Positions 52,470 to 57,649 of a DNA stretch of 57,649 nucleotides are shown here, piece after piece. This DNA comes from Acidobacteriota bacterium. Its GTDB lineage: Bacteria; Acidobacteriota; Terriglobia; Versatilivoradales; Versatilivoraceae. Below the pieces are notes generated by a model that saw only the letters and a program-made list of their open reading frames with translations, searched no databases and was not told the origin of the DNA. Position numbers and translations under genes: made by a program. Within the stretch, counting starts at the first letter, position 1. Every line of letters begins with the position of its first letter. The DNA lies in contig JAPPDF010000053.1 of NCBI GenBank assembly GCA_028875575.1, positions 1-57,649 on the forward strand. The letters are read 5' to 3'.

Positions 52470-55400
52470 ATGATCGAGAGAGAGCCGTACACGAGCGGTA
52501 AGTCCGCAGCCCGGATCGGGCTGAGGCTGTGCGTACCCCTGCTTCTGCTGGCCGATCCCGGATCGGCCGGTTCCCAGGACGGCCTCCCCAATCTGAGACC
52601 CGTTCGCCCTGAGGGCTGGTCGGACAGCCTGGTGATCTCCAACCGGCAGGAGACACACACCGAAACCCTCCGGCTGATGGCCCAGGATCGCCTTTTTGTG
52701 GACTTCGCCGTCATCAACAGCGGCGGCTCCCCGGCCGCCGCGCGTTTCCGGATCGAGCTCTTCCTGGACGGCCGCTTGAGGGAAACCTTCGATGTGGCCC
52801 CTCCCCTGGACCCACAGGTCTTTCGATTTCGCGAGGACTATCCCCTTGGAAGATTGAGCAGCGGCACCCACACGCTTCGAGTCGTTGTCGACGGGGGAGA
52901 AGCGGTCCCGGAAAGCGACGAGACCGACAACCAGTACACCAAGACTTTTTTCGTCAGCGGCGCCTGCTTCCCGCTGACCACCAGGGTTTCACCGAGGGGG
53001 GCCGGAACCGTGACGCCCAACCGAGAGCCCAACTGCGGCAGCACCACACTCAGTGTCAGAAGCTCGGATGTCGATGATCAGGATTCAAACCAGAAATTGG
53101 GCATGGGCGGAGAACCGGTGCTGCAGGCTCAGCGGGACAGGGCGTTTGAGGCACTGAGGGCCAGGGTTCGGGGCGAAGGCAAGGCAAAGGTGATCGTGGG
53201 ATTGAAGACCGATGGCCAATCGGTGTCAGCGGCGGTCAGCAGCCTGAATGAAGTCCAAGCCCGCTCCCCGCTGATTTCCCGCGTCCAGCAATCGCTGCTG
53301 ACCCGATTGGGCGGCCACAACCTCTCGTCGGTTCGTCGCTTCAAGTACATGCCCCATGTGGCCATGGAGGTGGACGAGCCCGCTCTGGAGGCACTGGCCT
53401 CCGACCCGGAGGTGGTTACCCTGGAGGAGGACATCAGGGTCGAGCCTCTGCTGGAGACGAGCACGACCCTGGTCGGCGCACCCAATGCCTGGAACCTAGG
53501 GTATTCGGGAGCAGGCCAGGCGGTCGCCATCCTGGATACGGGGGTGGACGGGAAACACCCTTTTCTGAGGGGCCGGGTGGTGGCGGAGGCCTGTTATTCC
53601 GGCGCCGAAAGCCGCTGGACGCCGCTCTGTCCCGGGGGCGTCAGGGAGTCCACCGGCATGGAGTCGGGAGAGCCCTGTTCTTCGTCAAGCAGTTGTTTCC
53701 ACGGCACCGCCGTAGCCGGGGTGGCCGCCGGGAGAGGGACGATGTTCTCGGGAGTGGCCCCCGAGTCCGGGATCATCGCCATACAAGCGTTTTCCCAGTG
53801 CCCGGGCCCCGTCAACTGCCTGGCGTCATCCACCAGCGATTGGGTGGCCGGCCTCGAGCGGGTCCTGGAGCTGAGCGGCGGCTACGACATCGCCGCGGTC
53901 AACATGAGCTTCGGTGGGGATCTCTTCTCGGAAGAATGCGACGCCGAATTCCCCGCGGTGAAGGCCGCCATGGACAATTTACGGGCGTTGGGCATCGCGC
54001 CCGTTGCCGCTTCCGGGAACAAGGGATCCTCAACCGGAATCGACTTCCCATCCTGTATCTCCAGCGCAGTCAGCGTGGGCTCCACCGACACCGGCGCCGA
54101 TGAAACGACCGCGGATGAGGTCTCAGTCTTCTCCAACAACTCTCCCTTGCTGGACCTGCTGGCGCCCGGCCGGGGGATCAACACCTCGGTGCCCGGCGAG
54201 GATTTCGGTCGCTTCAATGGAACCTCCTTTTCCACACCTCACGTCGCCGGTGCCTGGGCGGTGCTCAAATCGAAGGCGCCCAACGCTTCGGTTGCGGAGC
54301 TGCTTTCCGCCTTGAAGAGTACCGGTGTTCCCGTTGTCGATCCCCGGAACCAGCTCATCAAGCCTCGAATCCAGGTGGACGCCGCCCTCGACAAGATCGT
54401 CAGAGAAATCCCCTATACCACCGGTACCCGCCTGACACTGACCGCCGGGCCCAATCCCGGCTTCCGCTTCAAGGGCTGGCAAGGGTGCGATTCGCCTTCA
54501 GGGAATCGCTGCGCGGTCGAGATAGACTCGAGCAGGCAGGTGGTTGCCCTCTTTGAACCGACGTCAGCAGCCCACCCCGATCTGATCCCCACTTCGCTGG
54601 TGGCTCCTCCGACCGCCGACTTCGGGCGTCCGGTCTCGATTTACGCCGCCGTCAGCAATCCGGGCCCGGTGGATGCCGGTCCTTTCCGGGTCGGATTCTA
54701 TCTGTCGGTCGACGACATCATTACCATCGACGACACCTGGTTTGCCGCCTGCTCCTTCGACTCGGGTCTGGCCGCGGGAGAATCGGAGACCTGCGACCGG
54801 CTGTTTCCGCTGCCTCCCCGGCTGAGTGCCGGCCGTTACTTCCTGGGCGCCATCGTAGACGACCTGGACCAGGTGTCCGAGAGCAGCGAGACCAACAATG
54901 TCAAGGCCAGCGACGGAGGGCCGCTCGAAGTCTTTGCTCCGCCTCCGGGCGCCCGGTCGTTCATCCCGGTGGTCTTGAGTTCAGCCGGGCTCAGGAATTC
55001 CTTCTTCACCTCGGAGCTGACCCTGACCAATCGGAGCGCTCAGGAGACGCGACTCGAATTCATCTACAAGTCCCACCGGGGTGGGGGAAGCGGCCTGGCT
55101 TCCGATGTGATCGCCCCCGGCCGGCAGATGATTGTGCCAAATGCCCTCGACTATCTCAGGCAGCAGGGGCTTCCCGTTCCCTCGACCGGAAACCGCATCG
55201 GGACGCTGGAGGTGAGGCTTCCCGATTCTTCTTCGGAGATCGGAGCCCTGGTTCGGACCGCCACGGCCGTGCCCGAGGGCCGGGCCGGTCTGGCCTATGC
55301 CGGCATCGACGGCGACAGGGGATTCCATGAAGCCGTCTATCTGTGCGGCTTGCGCCAGAACACCCGGGACCGCTCCAATGTGGCTTTCCAGAACATGGGC

Positions 55401-56435
55401 ACCACGGCCGACGGAACGATCACCTTGAAGACCACGGTGTTTTCCGGCGACCCCGGTGATGACACCGTCAGGGACCTTGGGACCATGGAGCTTGGCCCCG
55501 GAGAGTTTCACCAGTTTTCGCCGGTGCTGGGGACGGTGGCCAACGGCTACGTCAGGGTGGAGCCGGTTGACGGAGAGGCCCCCTTCTATGCCTACGGCGT
55601 CATCAACGACCAGACCAACTCCGACGGCTCCTTCGTCTTCCCGGTCTCAGCCGGTTCGCTGGAGGGCAGCCTGCGCCACACCCTGCCGGTGATCGTCGAG
55701 GTCAACGAGTTCTCCAGCGAACTGATAGTGACCAACTTCTCCGAAGAAACCAAGACCCTCGACTTCAGCTTCGTGGCGGAGGGACTCACCACTCCTGACG
55801 ACACGGCCGGCTTCAGCCTGAGGCTGGAACCCGGCCGGCAGCGGATCATTCCCGATGTCATCCACACCGAATTGCGCCGGAAGGGCGTGCAAGGGGTGCC
55901 CGCGGGAAGGGGTGGACTGGCCGGAGCCCTGTTCGCCACGGTGAAGAGCGGCGACATGAGCGGGATCGTGATCGGGGCCCGCACCAGTTCCTCCGACGGC
56001 CGCGGCGGGCAGTACGGGGTCTTCTACAATGCCGTGCCCGACGGGGCAGCCGTTACCGGCAGCGCCTGGATCGACGCCCTGCAGCAGAACGAAGAGAACC
56101 GCAGCAACCTGGCCCTGGTCAACACCGGAGAAGTCGACGACAGCCCCAGCCTCTTCGAGATCGACATCTACGACGGGGAGACCGGCATGCTGGTCAGGAC
56201 GGTCTCCATGGACAATGTCAGGCCCGAAGACGCCAACGGCATCAGGCTGGCGGCCAGGCGCTGGCATCAGATCAACGGCATCCTGAGCAAGTACACCCGG
56301 GGAACCACCCAGGGCTACGTTCGGGTCCGCCGGATTTCCGGCAACAATCCCTTCCTGGCCTACGGGGTGGTCAACGACGGCGGGGCTCCCGGGCAACGCA
56401 GCGGCGACGGGGCTTACGTCCCGGCGCGGGACTAG
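52470..56435 (+). CDS. Secreted subtilase (S8) inserted in a split InlB-type repeat, with C-terminal surface modules
   Basis: A 1321-residue exported serine protease. Order: signal region (LRLCVPLLLLADPGSAGS); a CARDB-like domain (about 60-160, ending ESDETDN); half of an InlB B-repeat-like domain (CFPLTTRVSPRGAGTV to NCGS, 166-191); an I9-like propeptide (KVIVGLKTDG... to DPEVVTLEED); and the S8 domain with triad Asp356 (ILDTGVDG), His411 (CFHGTAVAG) and Ser586 (NGTSFSTPHVAG). Then comes the other half of the repeat (YTTGTRLTLTAGPNPGFRFK, 649-695), a second CARDB (SNPGPVDAGPF...SSETNN), and two copies of a paired beta module (SELTLTN, RSNVAFQN; SELIVTN, RSNLALVN). Twelve bases after the LRR gene; co-transcribed. 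Confidence 0.92.
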   Translation: MIEREPYTSGKSAARIGLRLCVPLLLLADPGSAGSQDGLPNLRPVRPEGWSDSLVISNRQETHTETLRLMAQDRLFVDFAVINSGGSPAAARFRIELFLDGRLRETFDVAPPLDPQVFRFREDYPLGRLSSGTHTLRVVVDGGEAVPESDETDNQYTKTFFVSGACFPLTTRVSPRGAGTVTPNREPNCGSTTLSVRSSDVDDQDSNQKLGMGGEPVLQAQRDRAFEALRARVRGEGKAKVIVGLKTDGQSVSAAVSSLNEVQARSPLISRVQQSLLTRLGGHNLSSVRRFKYMPHVAMEVDEPALEALASDPEVVTLEEDIRVEPLLETSTTLVGAPNAWNLGYSGAGQAVAILDTGVDGKHPFLRGRVVAEACYSGAESRWTPLCPGGVRESTGMESGEPCSSSSSCFHGTAVAGVAAGRGTMFSGVAPESGIIAIQAFSQCPGPVNCLASSTSDWVAGLERVLELSGGYDIAAVNMSFGGDLFSEECDAEFPAVKAAMDNLRALGIAPVAASGNKGSSTGIDFPSCISSAVSVGSTDTGADETTADEVSVFSNNSPLLDLLAPGRGINTSVPGEDFGRFNGTSFSTPHVAGAWAVLKSKAPNASVAELLSALKSTGVPVVDPRNQLIKPRIQVDAALDKIVREIPYTTGTRLTLTAGPNPGFRFKGWQGCDSPSGNRCAVEIDSSRQVVALFEPTSAAHPDLIPTSLVAPPTADFGRPVSIYAAVSNPGPVDAGPFRVGFYLSVDDIITIDDTWFAACSFDSGLAAGESETCDRLFPLPPRLSAGRYFLGAIVDDLDQVSESSETNNVKASDGGPLEVFAPPPGARSFIPVVLSSAGLRNSFFTSELTLTNRSAQETRLEFIYKSHRGGGSGLASDVIAPGRQMIVPNALDYLRQQGLPVPSTGNRIGTLEVRLPDSSSEIGALVRTATAVPEGRAGLAYAGIDGDRGFHEAVYLCGLRQNTRDRSNVAFQNMGTTADGTITLKTTVFSGDPGDDTVRDLGTMELGPGEFHQFSPVLGTVANGYVRVEPVDGEAPFYAYGVINDQTNSDGSFVFPVSAGSLEGSLRHTLPVIVEVNEFSSELIVTNFSEETKTLDFSFVAEGLTTPDDTAGFSLRLEPGRQRIIPDVIHTELRRKGVQGVPAGRGGLAGALFATVKSGDMSGIVIGARTSSSDGRGGQYGVFYNAVPDGAAVTGSAWIDALQQNEENRSNLALVNTGEVDDSPSLFEIDIYDGETGMLVRTVSMDNVRPEDANGIRLAARRWHQINGILSKYTRGTTQGYVRVRRISGNNPFLAYGVVNDGGAPGQRSGDGAYVPARD

Positions 56436-56509
56436 CACTGATTCGTCGAGTGTTGCTCCTGATTTCCAGCAATAACCTCAAATCGCTTGTAAATTCCCCT
56501 ACCAGCCAC

Positions 56510-56757
56510 TAGCCCGCATTTCTCACCAGGGGGCGTGATCCTGGCGCAGGCATTGTTCCCTCAGCGCGTGCTCGGGAGCGAAGAGCGTAGCCGTCACTAC
56601 GGTCGAGCGAGCATGGATGCGCTGAGGGGAAAAGGACAAGCCAGGGCACGCCCAGCGCCGTGTGTAACCGCAAGACGTACCAATCAGACCCATGAGGTGC
56701 TGAAAATAGATGGACTTTCCTCTATGAATCGAGCGGCCTGGTGAGAAATGCGGGCTA
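56510..56757 (-). mobile_element. Complete MITE-like element, about 248 bp, reverse orientation
   Basis: Inverted ends lie at 56510-56530 and 56737-56757 (TAGCCCGCATTTCTCACCAG plus G and its complement), with the interior reversed relative to 2446-2696. The internal stem is kept: CCCTCAGCGC (56558-56567) with GCGCTGAGGG (56619-56628). Here both arms have lost the same base pair compared with the 2.4-kb copy (CTTCAG/CTGAAG). No transposase gene. It separates the subtilase from the sCache gene. Confidence 0.85.
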
Positions 56758-56780
56758 TAGGCATCGTGCGGTTTATTTAC

Positions 56781-56808
56781 TTGACGAATCTACCGCATGG
56801 TATAGATT
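56781..56808 (+). promoter_or_regulatory. Putative promoter of the sCache gene
   Basis: TTGACG (56781-56786), 16 bases, TAGATT (56803-56808), starting 24 bases outside the MITE end. The predicted start is about 55 bases before the ATG at 56872. Confidence 0.4.
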
Positions 56809-56871
56809 AAATGCCACTCACTGCCTGACTCCAAACAGCAGCGGTTCAACAAAGATCAAGGAGCGATTGCC

Positions 56872-57649
56872 ATGAAACCTCTAACTCGGATGGTTCTCTT
56901 GGGATGCGTATTGGTCATGGCTGGCGTCCTGTCCGGTGTGGGTCCCGCCTCGGCCCAGGAAGCACCCGATGTCACGGCCCAGGATGTGGTGGACCGGGAT
57001 ACCCTGAAAGCCTTCGTCCAGGGGGCGATTGCATGGTTGGGGGCGCAATTCGAGAGTGGAGAGGCGGTGGACATTAACGCCCTGAAGGATCTCTTCAGGA
57101 TGGAACCTGGTCCCTGGAAGCACGGGTCCACCTACTTCGTTGTGCTGGTGAATAATTACTTGGTTGAAGGTGCGGTATTGGTTTTTTTCGACGCGGGCAA
57201 TCCAGACCGCGATTTCAAGCTCCTCTCGGTGATTGAAGACGCCAATGTGGTGAAGATCATGCAAGATCTCGTCGCTGCGGCAGTCGATAATGCACCCATG
57301 ATGGAAGGAGGCTTTGTCGCGTATGAAGAGGCAGGTGTGAGTAGAGTCAGCTATGCTCAACTTGTCGTTGCGCCGGAGAACGCAGGAGTTATCGCCAATC
57401 AGCAACTTGTCATCAGCGCCGGTTTCGATTCCGCAGACGTTCCAGCCGAGATGGACATGATGACGACCTTCGTACCGGTGGTGCTGGACTTGAGGGGGAA
57501 GAGCAACTCCCACTTCACCTCGGAGCTGGCCCTGACCAACCGGGGTGACGAGGCGGCCATGCTCAACTTCACCTACACGGCCGAAGCCGGCGGGGGCAGC
57601 GGCACCGCCACCGACATGCTGGGTCCCCACCAGCAGAAGATCGAGGCCA
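56872..57649 (+). CDS. Secreted single-Cache-domain protein with surface module, truncated by window end
   Basis: The first 259 residues are visible; the 3' end is outside the window. A signal peptide (MVLLGCVLVMAGVLSGV, cleavage after PASA) is followed by a sCache_2-like sensor domain. Its features are DTLKAFVQGAIAWL, LKDLFRMEPGPWKHGSTYFV, VLVFFDAGNPDRDFKLLSVI, DANVVKIMQDL, GGFVAYEEAGVSRVSYAQLV. From about residue 212, TFVPVVLDLRGKSNSHFTSE, LALTNRGDEAAMLNFTYTAE and AGGGSGTATDML begin the module repeated at the C-terminus of the subtilase. AAGGAG (56858-56863) sets the start. A Cache domain outside a chemoreceptor or kinase, joined to a surface module, is unusual; it may bind a small ligand at the cell surface. 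Confidence 0.9.
   Translation, partial: MKPLTRMVLLGCVLVMAGVLSGVGPASAQEAPDVTAQDVVDRDTLKAFVQGAIAWLGAQFESGEAVDINALKDLFRMEPGPWKHGSTYFVVLVNNYLVEGAVLVFFDAGNPDRDFKLLSVIEDANVVKIMQDLVAAAVDNAPMMEGGFVAYEEAGVSRVSYAQLVVAPENAGVIANQQLVISAGFDSADVPAEMDMMTTFVPVVLDLRGKSNSHFTSELALTNRGDEAAMLNFTYTAEAGGGSGTATDMLGPHQQKIEA

Overview
The window is GC-rich, gene-dense bacterial chromosome carrying 42 protein genes, one further gene cut by the right edge, and one toxin pseudogene. There is no rRNA or tRNA gene, no CRISPR array and no complete transposase. Three features fit an environmental Acidobacteriota-type genome best: short operons in both directions, an uncultured-style mix of surface LRR/Calx-beta/subtilase proteins, and a pair of AlkP-superfamily phosphodiesterases flanking a small RHH protein. 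That assignment is inference from gene content; no marker gene here proves it.

Layout. 0-11 kb is mostly housekeeping: PilC, a small membrane protein, a cold-shock protein with a cspA-like long leader and a clear terminator, type-5 uracil-DNA glycosylase, a Tat-exported galactonate dehydratase homologue, type III glutamine synthetase, RarA, a SpoU rRNA methyltransferase, TsaC and a YdcF-like protein. 11.5-18.7 kb holds a LolA-like exported protein, an HhH-GPD glycosylase, a heptose-kinase/isomerase fusion overlapping a second heptose kinase, a TauE exporter, a BrnT/BrnA module whose toxin is broken by one stop codon, and a CPBP protease. 18.8-23.4 kb is a cluster of two phosphodiesterases, an RHH-like peptide and a membrane protein. 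23.5-34.2 kb carries a DapA-family aldolase with a dehydrogenase, then stress functions: EgtB/EgtD (ergothioneine), photolyase, TspO, a DUF2867-type SDR and a START-like protein. 34.5-40 kb has an osmoprotectant ABC transporter overlapping a sugar isomerase, with a phosphohexomutase upstream. 40.2-47.5 kb is catabolic: a ThDP enzyme, an SDR, an MFS carrier with an N-acyl-D-amino-acid deacylase, and an SMP-30 lipoprotein.

48.2-57.6 kb is the most unusual part. A 1395-residue secreted protein is built of three [cap + LRR + Calx-beta-like] modules. Twelve bases later comes a 1321-residue subtilase whose protease region is inserted inside a split InlB-type beta repeat and which ends in paired surface modules. 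A secreted sCache protein beginning the same surface module runs off the window.

Repeats shape the intergenic DNA. A ~250-bp element with 21-bp inverted ends (MITE-like, internal hairpin) occurs in two full copies, one edge-truncated copy and one relic. All four lie directly upstream of plus-strand genes. A second family of degenerate 'AACCACGAA' repeats occupies at least five intergenic loci.
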